This document shows positions 9,729 through 19,056 of a stretch of DNA of 64,000 bases, piece by piece. The notes under the pieces were generated by a model that saw only the letters and a list, made by a program, of their open reading frames with translations, searched no databases and was not told where the DNA came from. This DNA is from Methylomonas sp. AM2-LC (GTDB lineage: Bacteria > Pseudomonadota > Gammaproteobacteria > Methylococcales > Methylomonadaceae). A program made the translations under genes and the position numbers. The first letter of the stretch is position 1. Every line of letters starts with the position of its first letter. Location: contig NZ_CP157005.1 in the NCBI RefSeq assembly GCF_039904985.1, positions 2,914,001 to 2,978,000 of the forward strand, written 5' to 3'.

Positions 9729-10214
9729 AGCGTTTCTTAGGCTTCGCGCGTGCAATTCGCATAATTTCATACGCGATATTTTCGGGCGATAGGACAAAAT
9801 CGACGCACCCAGTGTCAATTGCGCACTCTGGCATGTCAGGCTGGAGAGCCACACTAAGCTTCTGGGCGATGGTAATGCTTTATGTCACACAATGCTGCGG
9901 CCCCGTCGCAATCATAGCCCGAGACAATAACGGCAATAAGCTTACCTTTGGGAAATTTTTCATCAAGGAACCCTCAGTAGATTGTCGCCATGTTGATGTT
10001 TGGTTTATTCTTTCATCAGTGCCACTTCCTGATAAATTCACGTAACATCGCGACAACAAAGGATCAGCATATGTTCAGCTTCTGATATACGCTACCGCTA
10101 TCCTAGGTAGGGTCAAGAACTGGTGCGCACACTTTAGATTCCGGTAATTTATTTATGACTTTAGTAGTAGGTCTCTCAATCCAGCTAACAGCATAATATT
10201 TCCAGCTCCACTTA
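9729..10214. other. Gap after the DUF4010 relic
   Basis: About 490 bases. Open frames here (for example 9725-10045 plus) do not resemble proteins and lack ribosome sites. I see no terminator or RNA signature. Confidence 0.35.
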
Positions 10215-10451
10215 TTAATTTTCTCGTAACGAACAATCTATTTCATCCACGAGCGTGCACCAATCCGAATCCTCTGCTACCGCTTCCGCCAGGAACGCTG
10301 CCTGTGCTTCGTTCCAGAAATTGGCCTCAGACAAAGGAATAAAGCGAGGTAACGGTCTGTGCTTTTTAATAAAGGCATTAATCTGTTTCTCGTCTCCTGC
10401 TAAACCCAATTGAGTAAATAACATTTGTAACGTGTGTATTGAAGTATTCAA
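10215..10451 (-). CDS. DUF2789 family small protein
   Basis: A 78-residue acidic protein that matches the DUF2789 family: N-terminal MNTSIHTLQMLFTQLGLAGDE, then HRPLPRFIPLSEANFWNEAQAAFL, ending in a DSDWCTLVDEIDCSLR block. Function unknown. No signal peptide or membrane helix. It is the downstream member of a minus-strand run of very small genes (DUF502-like fragment, DUF2171 protein) with gaps of 84 and 5 bases. Length agrees with the family (about 75-80). Confidence 0.85.
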   Translation of the reverse strand: MNTSIHTLQMLFTQLGLAGDEKQINAFIKKHRPLPRFIPLSEANFWNEAQAAFLAEAVAEDSDWCTLVDEIDCSLREN

Positions 10452-10534
10452 TTAAATCCCCGGTAACTATTAATGCTTTACGCCAATGTCGGATTTAAGC
10501 GCCGCGATTATTAATTTTAATGAAATTCAAACAT

Positions 10535-10675
10535 TCAATGATTATTTATATCATCATTAACATAGCCAACCACACCGGCTGTGGCGATAAAACGAAGAGC
10601 ATCCTCAACAGAGATACCTATTTCTACAACATTTTCCCGTAACTTAATGACCGTTATATTATTAGGTGAAGTCAT
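10535..10675 (-). CDS. 46-residue ORF resembling the C-terminus of DUF502 proteins
   Basis: This short frame starts MTSPNN and contains LRENVVEIGISVEDALRFIATAGVV. That resembles the C-terminal end of DUF502 membrane proteins, where a TPNPTSG segment is followed by a stretch ending in SVEDALKxxxSxGVV. The membrane helices of DUF502 are absent, so this is either a remnant or a free-standing version of that tail. It begins 5 bases after the DUF2171 gene's stop and has no clear ribosome site of its own, which suggests coupled translation if it is expressed. The match is by eye only. Confidence 0.45.
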   Translation of the reverse strand: MTSPNNITVIKLRENVVEIGISVEDALRFIATAGVVGYVNDDINNH

Positions 10676-10679
10676 TCAT

Positions 10680-10919
10680 TTATGCGCTTGGCGGACTTGT
10701 CGACCACTGCGCCATCGCCTGTTCTCCAGGACGATCTACTTTAACTTTTCCGCCAGCGGTTGAGCTTACCCAACTTACCGGAATGTAATGGTGTTGACCG
10801 GTCTTATCTTTATTCAGCTTAATGGTATTCGTCCCCTGCATATGATCGACAATGGCGAACTGCCCATCTTCAGAGCAAACAACGGGCATATCAGGCTTAA
10901 TTTGGTCGGTATTAATCAT
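10680..10919 (-). CDS. DUF2171 family small protein
   Basis: A 79-residue protein: MINTDQIKPDMPVVCSEDGQFAIVDHMQGTNTIKL, then the conserved HHYIPVSWVSS segment, and a Gln-Trp-Ser-rich tail. This is the DUF2171 pattern, a PRC-barrel-like beta protein of unknown role found in bacteria that also carry other small stress proteins. Start at 10919 follows an AGGAGAAACGCT ribosome site. It appears to head a short run with the DUF502-like and DUF2789 genes. Confidence 0.8.
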   Translation of the reverse strand: MINTDQIKPDMPVVCSEDGQFAIVDHMQGTNTIKLNKDKTGQHHYIPVSWVSSTAGGKVKVDRPGEQAMAQWSTSPPSA

Positions 10920-11211
10920 AGCGTTTCTCCTGTTGACTCAGTCGGAAAGACCGAGTTAATTTAATTATTTGACGCTAACTCAGGCAATATTTGAGGACAT
11001 TAGCTAGCTGTCGAACTTAAGCTGGTAGGCTCGAATTACAGTACATTAATACCGTGCGCATTCACTACATACCCCATTAAATCCCCTGGTAGGTGTTTTA
11101 AATATACAGACATGACTGAAATCGGTCTGTACGATTGCACACACACAATTGCTTGATTTTGGATGAATGTTCGACCTACTCTGCCGCACTGTTCGTCGCT
11201 ATTTATTATTT

Positions 11212-11319
11212 TTATCGCAGCTCTTGCTCCGCCTGTTGCCACTCCTGTATGGCACGATCGTCCTGGCTACTCCTCTGCTTGTAGATTTCATTGGCACGCT
11301 TGGCGATCTGCGGTGTCAT
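11212..11319 (-). CDS. DUF2934-like micro-protein
   Basis: A 35-residue frame, MTPQIAKRANEIYKQRSS followed by QDDRAIQEWQQAEQELR and a stop. It matches the DUF2934 pattern (I-x-x-RA-x-E-L/I-Y, then a short linker, then D/E-W-x-x-AE-x-E). The family binds nothing known and is often found in stress and mobile regions. The frame is open upstream to about residue -25 (SPLNKKPDN) without a better start. The usual Gly-rich linker (RGR..G) is changed to RSSQDD. A weak ribosome site makes expression uncertain. Confidence 0.55.
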   Translation of the reverse strand: MTPQIAKRANEIYKQRSSQDDRAIQEWQQAEQELR

Positions 11320-11656
11320 ATTGTCAGGTTTCTTATTTAAAGGCGAGAGTGAAAAACAGCCGCTGTTGGATCATGAGTGTCGTCTTGACCATTTTAGCAG
11401 TCGAGGGTCTAGCCCGTTATAAAACGCAGCCAAGCCAGCCTTCCAGGCCATCGAACAGTGGCACCAGGAGGTGCATGCGCTGGCGGAAGGTTCAGGTACA
11501 TGAGCGGAACTCAGAGTCACTGGAAAGGCTGGGCAAACTCCATCGCCTATAGAATGCCTTGCTTGAACAGTTAAATGCGCTAATTCAAAAATCCGTCTGT
11601 AGACTAAAAGTGGAATTGGGTCAGACGAACATGTCTCACGTCAGTAACTGTGTGTT
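11320..11656. other. Gap with possible gene debris
   Basis: About 340 bases. All three plus frames between 11400 and 11550 are open over short stretches (one reads AFQAIEQWHQEVHALAEGSGT), but none has a start and none matches a family I know. I treat this as debris or non-coding sequence. Confidence 0.3.
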
Positions 11657-12334
11657 TTAAGCAGCGCGACGTTTTCCTATTAAACCTATACCTAGTAACA
11701 CAGAACTGAACAACCAGATAGCGGCAGGAACGGGCACAGGAGCGGCAACAACACCGGGACTGATAGCCCATACTAAGTATTGATGATCCATAGTTGCATA
11801 GCTCTGACTGTTAAACCAACCAGTAAAGGCCCATGCGCTATTGGGGTAAAAGGAATAATTGGACACTGTACTAGACCAATATCCAGAGTCACTTCGATTC
11901 GCGACTAGAATGCTTGAGCTGATTCCCGAAGGAGTTGCATTGTAAGCTTGACCATATAAGGTTACAGTGTTAGTCGGCAATACCCATTGGTCTGAATTGC
12001 CGTAAACAATACTATTTAGATAACCAACGAAGGCTTGTGCGCCCCACCAGTCCGCTGTACCATTTACATTAAAATCCGCATCCACTAAGTCATGGGTGCC
12101 GTTTATAGTCTGGACAACTCTGTTATTTGCTTGAATGATTGCATTGATTACACTAGTATATCCTTGATTTGTTTCCAAAGTCCCTAGCAAATTGGCATCT
12201 GATGTCCAGGTAACATTTGTACCACTCTCGTAGATTCCCAGACCATTATCGACAGCAGTAACTGTCGCTTGAGCGGTAATAGTATTTACGCTGAGAAGCA
12301 ATGCAGTTGCCAGCAGGGCTTTTCCGTGTTGCAT
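11657..12334 (-). CDS. VPLPA-CTERM sorted exported protein (DUF1566-like)
   Basis: A 225-residue secreted protein. Residues 1-23 are a signal peptide (cleavage after AQA). The body contains DADFNVNGTADWWGAQAFVGYLN and WVLPTNTVTLYG, then YWSSTVSNYSFYPNSAWAF and DHQYLVWAISPG. This is the DUF1566/Lcl-type pattern of short Trp-rich beta repeats. The C-terminus PVPVPAAIWLFSSVLLGIGLIGKRRAA is a VPLPA-CTERM sorting tail: motif, membrane helix and basic end. Such tails are removed by an exosortase, which is not in the window. The protein probably ends up in the cell surface or extracellular matrix. The gene is monocistronic. Confidence 0.85.
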   Translation of the reverse strand: MQHGKALLATALLLSVNTITAQATVTAVDNGLGIYESGTNVTWTSDANLLGTLETNQGYTSVINAIIQANNRVVQTINGTHDLVDADFNVNGTADWWGAQAFVGYLNSIVYGNSDQWVLPTNTVTLYGQAYNATPSGISSSILVANRSDSGYWSSTVSNYSFYPNSAWAFTGWFNSQSYATMDHQYLVWAISPGVVAAPVPVPAAIWLFSSVLLGIGLIGKRRAA

Positions 12335-12888
12335 AGTGAATCTCCTAATTAAATAAAAAAACAGCGTTATTCAGTTGCTTTACCTTAAAGAATTGATGGT
12401 TATCAACTTGGCAGCTCATCTTAGCAGTAATTTGGGTAAATTTAAACAAACCACATAATGTAATTATTGGACGCCACTTTCCGCGTTGAGCACTGAAATG
12501 CTTTGAGTGCGTTTAGGAATTGATCAATCCCAATCAGAATACAAACTGAGCATACCTTCAAGTTAACACTTAGGCGAATCAAGCACCACTAAAATCAGGA
12601 ACACCGCCAATACCCATCTCAATAAAAAGGTCTGTCAACTTGAAATGGAAACCTTACATCCCCTCTCCAATTACACAATAAATCATTCAGCTAATTGGAC
12701 ATTTCAACTTTGCTCAAGAGTGGACATTTTTACATTGCATTAACTTAGTAATTAGCAATAACGTATAACACCTGATTAAAATTTAACCTAAATTTACCTG
12801 TCCTTAACCCATCTTAACTTAGCAATAAATATAATCATTTACGCTATTTTACTTAAAGTTATTAACTTCAGGATTCAAGGTGACCTAA
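12335..12888. other. Intergenic region between divergent exported-protein genes
   Basis: About 550 AT-rich bases between the minus-strand VPLPA-CTERM gene and the plus-strand protease. It must hold both promoters. A ribosome-site candidate (CAGGATTCAAGGTGAC) precedes the protease start. No protein frame of interest and no clear hairpin were seen. Confidence 0.4.
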
Positions 12889-14154
12889 ATGCAACTCTGT
12901 ATAAAATATATGCTTATGTCGGCAACGCTGCTGACGTATCAGCCCGTATACGCTCACAATAATACGATCTCGGTGCCAGATGTTAGTATTGAAAAACCCG
13001 GAAACGCCGGAGTTAGCGTACATACCCATCTTAGACTGGTTTCCCCGCCAACTGGACAAGCAAGCTTCCACACTGCTGCTAATAAAGCAGCCATAAACAA
13101 TTACACCGCACCTTATGCTGGCTATGGCTACCAAACCCCGGCGTCCATTGCTTGCATCTATGGCCTAGTGACGCAGAACAACAATTGCAATCCAAATAAA
13201 ACCACAACAAATGTTGCAGCCCATACTGGTGTAAAAGCCATCGCCATTGTAGATGCGTATCATTATCCCTTCGCGCAAAGAGACTTAACTGTATTTTCTA
13301 ATCAGTTCGGGCTACCAACACCTAGCTTACAAGTAGTATTTGCCAGTGGATCACAACCACCTATTGACCCTAATGGTTGGGAAGTTGAGGAAGCACTTGA
13401 TCTGCAATGGGCGCATGCGTTAGCGCCCTCTGCCAAAATTTATCTGGTAGAAGCCGCCTCTTCGCAAATCTCCAGTTTGTTACAAGCAGTAAAAACCGCC
13501 ACCAGCTTAGTGCAGGCCGCGGGTGGTGGTGTGGTATCCATGAGTTGGGGAAGTTCAGAATTTTCCGGTGAAACAAACTACGATAGTTATTTTAATAACA
13601 CTAATGTTATTTATTTTGCCTCCAGTGGCGACAGTGCTGGCGTCAGCTGGCCTTGTGTTTCGCAAAACGTACTCTGCGTCGGCGGTACCAGTCTGCGCTT
13701 GTATAACAACAATACCACCAGTAATAGCGTGGGCGATTTTGATCAAGAAGTGGCTTGGGCTGATGGTGGCGGTGGTATTAGTGCTTATGCAGCAAAACCC
13801 AGTTACCAAAAAACCGCCGTCAGTAGCGGTAATTTTAGAGGGGTGCCGGATATTGCGTTAGCAGCCGATCCCAATTCCGGCGCATGGGTTTACTACACAT
13901 CCTCTATCACTGGCCAAGGTGCATGGAACGTGGTGGGCGGTACCAGTTGGTCAAGCCCAATGGCTGCCGCCATGACGGTGAATGCCGGCACCAGCTCTAC
14001 AACAACTGCGGCTGAAGCAGCAAAAATCTACGCCAGTAATTTTTCCACCTTGTTTACAGATACCACAGCAGGTTGGTGCGGGCCCTACTACGGATTAAAT
14101 ACAACAACGGGTTGGGATCCTTGTACGGGATTGGGTAGTTATTTTCACTATTAA
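12889..14154 (+). CDS. Sedolisin-type (S53) serine-carboxyl protease
   Basis: A 421-residue secreted protease. Residues 1-22 are a signal peptide (cleavage near YA-HN). The catalytic Glu and Asp appear as E167 and D171 in WEVEEALDLQWAHALAP, the oxyanion Asp as D248 in ASSGDSAG, and the nucleophile as S353 in GGTSWSSPM. The C-terminal stretch after S353 includes a Cys pair and a GWDPCTGLGS end, like the calcium-binding end of the family. The domain seems to begin at YQTPASIACIYGL (residue 81). So only about 60 residues lie between the signal and the catalytic domain, where most sedolisins carry a propeptide of about 150-200. It has no membrane anchor. The gene is followed by a terminator and stands alone. 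Confidence 0.88.
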   Translation: MQLCIKYMLMSATLLTYQPVYAHNNTISVPDVSIEKPGNAGVSVHTHLRLVSPPTGQASFHTAANKAAINNYTAPYAGYGYQTPASIACIYGLVTQNNNCNPNKTTTNVAAHTGVKAIAIVDAYHYPFAQRDLTVFSNQFGLPTPSLQVVFASGSQPPIDPNGWEVEEALDLQWAHALAPSAKIYLVEAASSQISSLLQAVKTATSLVQAAGGGVVSMSWGSSEFSGETNYDSYFNNTNVIYFASSGDSAGVSWPCVSQNVLCVGGTSLRLYNNNTTSNSVGDFDQEVAWADGGGGISAYAAKPSYQKTAVSSGNFRGVPDIALAADPNSGAWVYYTSSITGQGAWNVVGGTSWSSPMAAAMTVNAGTSSTTTAAEAAKIYASNFSTLFTDTTAGWCGPYYGLNTTTGWDPCTGLGSYFHY

Positions 14155-14179
14155 GTAAAAGCATTTAGTTAATGCCGTT

Positions 14180-14210
14180 AATAGGGGTCGTTATATAGGC
14201 CCCTATTTTT
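14180..14210 (+). terminator. Rho-independent terminator of the S53 protease gene
   Basis: Arms AATAGGGGTC (14180-14189) and GGCCCCTATT (14198-14207) pair with one mismatch around an 8-base loop and are followed by a T run. It lies 26 bases after the protease stop. Confidence 0.75.
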
Positions 14211-14398
14211 AATAGCGCATATTATAAAAGCGAAGTGCACTACCTCAATTTAACCGCCAGTAAAGTGGTTAGTCTTTACGCACAAAACATACTTACCCGG
14301 TTATCACTGCACCATCCCCTACTCCGTATATTAATCATCAGAAGTAAATTTACGTAGATTGCCGTAAAACCTTAACTAGTTGGAACAGGGTTGGTTAA

Positions 14399-15859
14399 TC
14401 AATCAGCCCCCTGCTGCCACTCCCAGCCGCCGCCCAATGCTTTATAAACCGCCACCAAAGCCGTGGAGGTATCGGTTTCGGTTAGCGCCAAGCGATCTTG
14501 CGATTCTAGCAGCCGCCGTTCGGCGTCCAGCACAGCTAAAAAGTCGAACAAACCATTTTGGTATCTTAGTCGGGCTAAACGCGCTGATTTTTCCGCTGCG
14601 CTAACTGCTTTGCGGAAATATTCGCGGCGTACTTGCAAGCGACCATAGTCTACCAGCGAGTTTTCAGTTTCCTCCAACGCCCGTAATACTGATTTTTGGT
14701 AATTGGCCGTATCTGCTTCAATTTGCGCGTCGGCAGCTTGCATGCGCGTATAAACCCGGCCCATGTCAAACGCCGCCCAGCGGATGCTGGGGCCGAAGGA
14801 ATAGGTATCGCCTCCGGGCCCACCTAAACCAGAAAAATTACCGGCTTGTAGCGATATGTTGCCGATGAACTGCACTTTGGGGAAGAAATCGCCTATCACC
14901 ACGCCCAATTTTGCGGTAGATGCCGCCAAGTTGCGTTCGGCAATGCGGATATCCGGGCGGCGTTGCAGCAATTTGTCCGGGTTACCAATGGCAACAATGG
15001 CCGGTGCGGCCGGTATCGGTTGCTCCGCTTCCAACCGACTATTGAGTTGCTCCGGCGTTAAGCCCAGCAACACCGCAAGTCGATGTATGTAGTGGCGAAT
15101 GTTGGCTTCCAGCGGTGGTACGCTGGCCAGCGTCGAGTTTAATTGTTCTTCTGCACGCGCAACGTCCAGCGCGGTGCCGCGACCACCTTGCAGGGTGGTG
15201 ACGGTGTATTTTAGCGTGGCTTGCTGATTAGTTGCGTTGTTACGCGCCACTTGCAGTTGGTGTTGAGTGCCACGCAATTCGAAATAATTGCGGGCGATTT
15301 CCGCAGTCAGGCTAACCATGGCGTCCCGGTACACCGCCTCCACCGATTCAGTTTGCGAAACTTGCGCTTCTATTGAGCGGCGAATCCGGCCAAAGAAATC
15401 CACTTCCCAGGTTGCGTCGAAGCCGGTGGTGAGTAAATCAAATTCCGGCCCTGGTTTGATACTGGAGCCGAATTGACCGATGCTGTATTGTTGGGTTTTT
15501 TCCGAGGCGCCCGCCGTCACGGTGGGAAATAGATCGAATTTGCTGAGCAGGCGCATGGCTCTGGCCTGACGTAGATTGGCAATGGCAATCTTCAGATCGG
15601 GATTGGAATGCAGGCCTTCGCTGACCAAGTGATTTAATTCTTCGTCATGGAATTGTTCCCACCAGCGGATTTCGGTATTTTCAAAGCTCATACCAGTTGG
15701 GGCAGCGTTGGCAAAATTTTCAGGCGTCCGCTGTTCCGGTTTTTGATAATCCGGTCCGACCAGAGGCGAGCAGGCGCTGAGCATTAGACAGAACACCAAA
15801 CTAATAACTCGTGCTATCTGATCATTCGACATACCGGTGTACTCGCTGAATTTTTTCAT
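14399..15859 (-). CDS. RND efflux outer membrane lipoprotein (OprM/NodT type)
   Basis: A 486-residue outer membrane channel of an RND tripartite pump, trimeric in the family. It starts with a lipoprotein signal whose lipobox is LSAC (Cys about residue 30) and then has the usual PDYQKPEQRTPENF segment. Two repeats of the outer membrane factor domain follow, with the phrases DLKIAIANLRQARAM (about 90) and ERNLAASTAKLGVVIGDFFPKV (about 305). The start could be 15859 or the second Met (15832). It is last in a three-gene pump operon; the gap to the permease gene is 8 bases. Confidence 0.93.
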   Translation of the reverse strand: MKKFSEYTGMSNDQIARVISLVFCLMLSACSPLVGPDYQKPEQRTPENFANAAPTGMSFENTEIRWWEQFHDEELNHLVSEGLHSNPDLKIAIANLRQARAMRLLSKFDLFPTVTAGASEKTQQYSIGQFGSSIKPGPEFDLLTTGFDATWEVDFFGRIRRSIEAQVSQTESVEAVYRDAMVSLTAEIARNYFELRGTQHQLQVARNNATNQQATLKYTVTTLQGGRGTALDVARAEEQLNSTLASVPPLEANIRHYIHRLAVLLGLTPEQLNSRLEAEQPIPAAPAIVAIGNPDKLLQRRPDIRIAERNLAASTAKLGVVIGDFFPKVQFIGNISLQAGNFSGLGGPGGDTYSFGPSIRWAAFDMGRVYTRMQAADAQIEADTANYQKSVLRALEETENSLVDYGRLQVRREYFRKAVSAAEKSARLARLRYQNGLFDFLAVLDAERRLLESQDRLALTETDTSTALVAVYKALGGGWEWQQGAD

Positions 15860-15867
15860 ATCGGCAT

Positions 15868-18800
15868 CTATAGTTCGGAGGTATGTTGAGCTGAATCAGA
15901 GACGCTTTTTGCAGTAGTGCGAGTCTGGTTACGGTCTGCCAAACCTTGCAGCGCTGAGAAAAACACCGGGGTGAACATCAAGCCGAAAAAGGTAACACCC
16001 AGCATGCCGAAAAACACCGGCGTGCCCAGCGCCTGCCGCATTTCAGCACCAGCGCCGGTTGCAAACAGCAGCGGTAATACGCCCATGATGAAAGCCAAAG
16101 AAGTCATCAAAATAGGCCGGAAACGCAGCTTGCAGGCTTCTATCGCGGCGGTATAACGGTCGGCACCTTGTTCGTGCAGCGTTTTTGCAAATTCAACGAT
16201 TAAAATGGCGTTTTTGCAGGCCAGCCCAACCAGTACCAGTAACGAAATTTGCGTGAAGACATTATTATCTCCGGAACGCAGCAATACGCCGGCCAATGCG
16301 CACATCAGCGTCATCGGCACGATCAGGATAATGGATAGCGGTAAAATCCAGCTTTCATACAGGGCTACTAGTACTAAAAACACCAGTAGGCTGGACAGCG
16401 CAAATACATAGATGGCGGCATCACCGGCCCGAATTTGCTGGAAAGTCAGGTCTGTCCATTCAAAATCCATAGATAACGGCAGAGATTTGCGAGCGATTTG
16501 CTCCATCAGCGTCGCCGCCTGTCCGGAACTAAAGCCGGGTGCCGGCGCGCCGTTGATTTCAGCGGACGGGAACATATTGTAATGCACTACCCTATCCGGC
16601 CCGCTGATTTCTGTGACTTTCACCAATTCGTCCAGTGGTGCCATTTCGCCGCGCGCGTTGCGGATTTTCAAACGGCCAATTTGCTCTGGCAAACGACGGA
16701 ACGGACTGTCAGCTTGCGTGATGACTTGATAGGTGCGGCCGAATAAATTCAAATCGTTTACATAAAGTGAACCTAAATAAGTCTGCATGGTTTCGAAAAT
16801 TTCGGTCATGGAGATGCCTTGCGATTTGGCTTTCACCCGGTCAATATCGGCGTACAATTGTGGGACGTTGTTCTGATAACTGGTAAACAAACCATCCAGT
16901 TCTGGCGATTGCCGTCCGGATTGCAACACTGCGCCCACCGCATTGTTTAACGCGGTAAAACCTTCATGACCGCGATCCTGAATTTGCATTTTGAAACCGC
17001 CCAAACTACCCAGTCCTAAAATCGGCGGCGGCGGAAATACGCCGATAAAAGCTTCGCGAATAGCCCCCATTTTGGGCTGTAATTCCGCTAGGATTTTTTG
17101 CGCAGACAATCCGTTCGCTACACGTTCTTCAAACGGTTTTAACGGCGCGAATATCGTGCCAGCATTTGAGGTATTGGCGCCGCTAACCACGGAAAAGCCA
17201 GGAAACGCAACCGCACCTTCAACACCGGGCTGCGCCAGCAAAACTTCGCTGGCACGCTTGATGACCTGGTTGGTTCGCTCCAGCGAAGCGGCTTCCGGCA
17301 ATTGCGCAAACACCACCAGATAACCTTTGTCCTGCATCGGAATAAAACCAGCCGGCGTGATGTTAAATTCGTAACCGGTAAAACTTAATAGCACCAAATA
17401 AAGCAGACCGGCTACCAGACTGAAACGCAGTAAACGCCTTACCACATTGGCGTATACTTGCGAGGTTTTAACGAAAACGCGATTGAACAAACTAAAAAAC
17501 CAGCCGAAACAGAAATTAATAGCCCGCGTCAGCAGATCCGGGGCCGTTCCATGCGGTTTAAGCAGCAGAGCCGCCAGCGCAGGGCTAAGCGTCAGCGAAT
17601 TAAAAGCGGAAATTATTGTGGAAGAGGTAATGGTTAACGCAAATTGCTTATAAAATTGGCCGTTGATGCCCGCGACAAAAGCGGAAGGAATAAACACCGC
17701 CGCTAAAACCACCGTTATGGCGATAATGGGCCTTGTGACTTCGTTCATGGCTTGCCGGGTAGCGTCACGCGGCGAAAGGCCGGCTCCAATATTTCTCTCT
17801 ACGTTTTCCACCACGACAATGGCGTCGTCCACAACGATGCCGATTGCCAAAATCAGCCCAAACAGCGACAAATTGTTGATGGTAAAACCCAGCCCGGACA
17901 TGATGATAAATGTGCCAATGATGGATACCGGCACCGCCAACAGCGGAATGAGCGCCGCCCGCCAGCTTTGCAGAAACACCAGCACCACCAGTACCACCAG
18001 CAGCAGCGCTTCAAAGAAAGTATGCAGTACCGCATCCAGCGACTTTTCGACAAAAATAGTGGTGTCATATACGATTTTATAATCCACGCCTTCCGGAAAG
18101 CGTTTTTTGAGGTTTTGCATCGTGCTTTTGATTTGATGCGCGGTTTCCAATGCATTAGCGCCGGAGCGTAATGAAATCGGTATCGCCACCGCATCTTTAT
18201 TGTCCAACTGGCTGCGCAGAGAATAGGTATTTGCGCCCAGTTCAATCCGCGCCACCTCTCTTAAGTGCACCACGGTTCCGCCTTCGCCGTATTTAACGAT
18301 AATATCGCCAAATTCGTCTATTGTCGTCAGCCGCCCCATACTATTAATATTGAGCTGAAATTCTGCGCCGTTGTCCATCGGCTGCTGTCCGATCACGCCG
18401 GCTGCAACTTGGATGTTTTGTTCGCGTATGGCTTTAACGATATCGCTGGAACTAAGGTTCAGCGAGGCGATTTTTTCCGGATCCAGCCACACCCGCATGC
18501 TATAGCTGCCAGCACCGAAAGTGCGCACATCGCCAACACCGGGCAGGCGCAGTAATTGATCGCTGATGTTCAACAACGCATAGTTGGACAAATAAAGCTG
18601 ATCGTAACGCTGGCTTGGTGAAATCAGATGGATCACCAGCAAAATATCCGGCGAGGATTTTTTGGTGGTGATACCCAGCCGACGCACGTCTTCAGGGAGT
18701 TTGGGATTGGCGTTCGACACCCGGTTTTGCACCTGCATTTGCGCGATGTCCAGATTGGTGCCAATTTCAAAAGTAATGGTCAGCGTCATCAAGCCGTCGC

Positions 18801-19056
18801 TGGTGGATTGCGAAGACATGTACAACATGTTTTCCACACCATTAATTTCCTGCTCTATCGGCGCGGCGACGGTTTCGGCGATGACCTTAGGATTGGCACC
18901 CGGATAATTGGCTGAAACGACTATGGTCGGTGGCGTAACTTCCGGGTATTGGCCGATAGGCAGCGACAGCATGGCGATAGTGCCGATCAACACAATGATG
19001 ATGGACAACACGATCGCAAAACGCGGGCGATCGATAAAAAAGAAGGCAATGTTCAT
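15868..19056 (-). CDS. RND multidrug efflux permease (HAE1 family, AcrB/MexF-like)
   Basis: A 1062-residue inner membrane proton-driven exporter. The start at 19056 (MNIAFFFIDRPRFAIVLSIIIV) is set by the family N-terminus; its ATG overlaps the upstream adaptor stop as ATGA. Twelve membrane helices flank two large periplasmic loops. The proton relay Asp pair sits in GIVVDDAIVVVENVERN (about residue 405). LALYESWILPLSI-like and ACKNAILIVEFAKTLHEQG blocks mark the second half. The length (about 1050) is typical. Substrate cannot be told from sequence alone. It works with the adaptor (19053-20225) and the outer membrane channel (14399-15859). Confidence 0.95.
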   Translation of the reverse strand: MNIAFFFIDRPRFAIVLSIIIVLIGTIAMLSLPIGQYPEVTPPTIVVSANYPGANPKVIAETVAAPIEQEINGVENMLYMSSQSTSDGLMTLTITFEIGTNLDIAQMQVQNRVSNANPKLPEDVRRLGITTKKSSPDILLVIHLISPSQRYDQLYLSNYALLNISDQLLRLPGVGDVRTFGAGSYSMRVWLDPEKIASLNLSSSDIVKAIREQNIQVAAGVIGQQPMDNGAEFQLNINSMGRLTTIDEFGDIIVKYGEGGTVVHLREVARIELGANTYSLRSQLDNKDAVAIPISLRSGANALETAHQIKSTMQNLKKRFPEGVDYKIVYDTTIFVEKSLDAVLHTFFEALLLVVLVVLVFLQSWRAALIPLLAVPVSIIGTFIIMSGLGFTINNLSLFGLILAIGIVVDDAIVVVENVERNIGAGLSPRDATRQAMNEVTRPIIAITVVLAAVFIPSAFVAGINGQFYKQFALTITSSTIISAFNSLTLSPALAALLLKPHGTAPDLLTRAINFCFGWFFSLFNRVFVKTSQVYANVVRRLLRFSLVAGLLYLVLLSFTGYEFNITPAGFIPMQDKGYLVVFAQLPEAASLERTNQVIKRASEVLLAQPGVEGAVAFPGFSVVSGANTSNAGTIFAPLKPFEERVANGLSAQKILAELQPKMGAIREAFIGVFPPPPILGLGSLGGFKMQIQDRGHEGFTALNNAVGAVLQSGRQSPELDGLFTSYQNNVPQLYADIDRVKAKSQGISMTEIFETMQTYLGSLYVNDLNLFGRTYQVITQADSPFRRLPEQIGRLKIRNARGEMAPLDELVKVTEISGPDRVVHYNMFPSAEINGAPAPGFSSGQAATLMEQIARKSLPLSMDFEWTDLTFQQIRAGDAAIYVFALSSLLVFLVLVALYESWILPLSIILIVPMTLMCALAGVLLRSGDNNVFTQISLLVLVGLACKNAILIVEFAKTLHEQGADRYTAAIEACKLRFRPILMTSLAFIMGVLPLLFATGAGAEMRQALGTPVFFGMLGVTFFGLMFTPVFFSALQGLADRNQTRTTAKSVSDSAQHTSEL

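Noticed and set aside
9725..10045. Plus-strand 106-residue frame after the DUF4010 relic
   Set aside because: Unusual residue composition and no helices or family features; I judge it a chance frame.
11036..11242. Minus-strand frame MATGGARAAIKI...
   Set aside because: Shadow of sequence next to the DUF2934-like gene; no ribosome site and no family.
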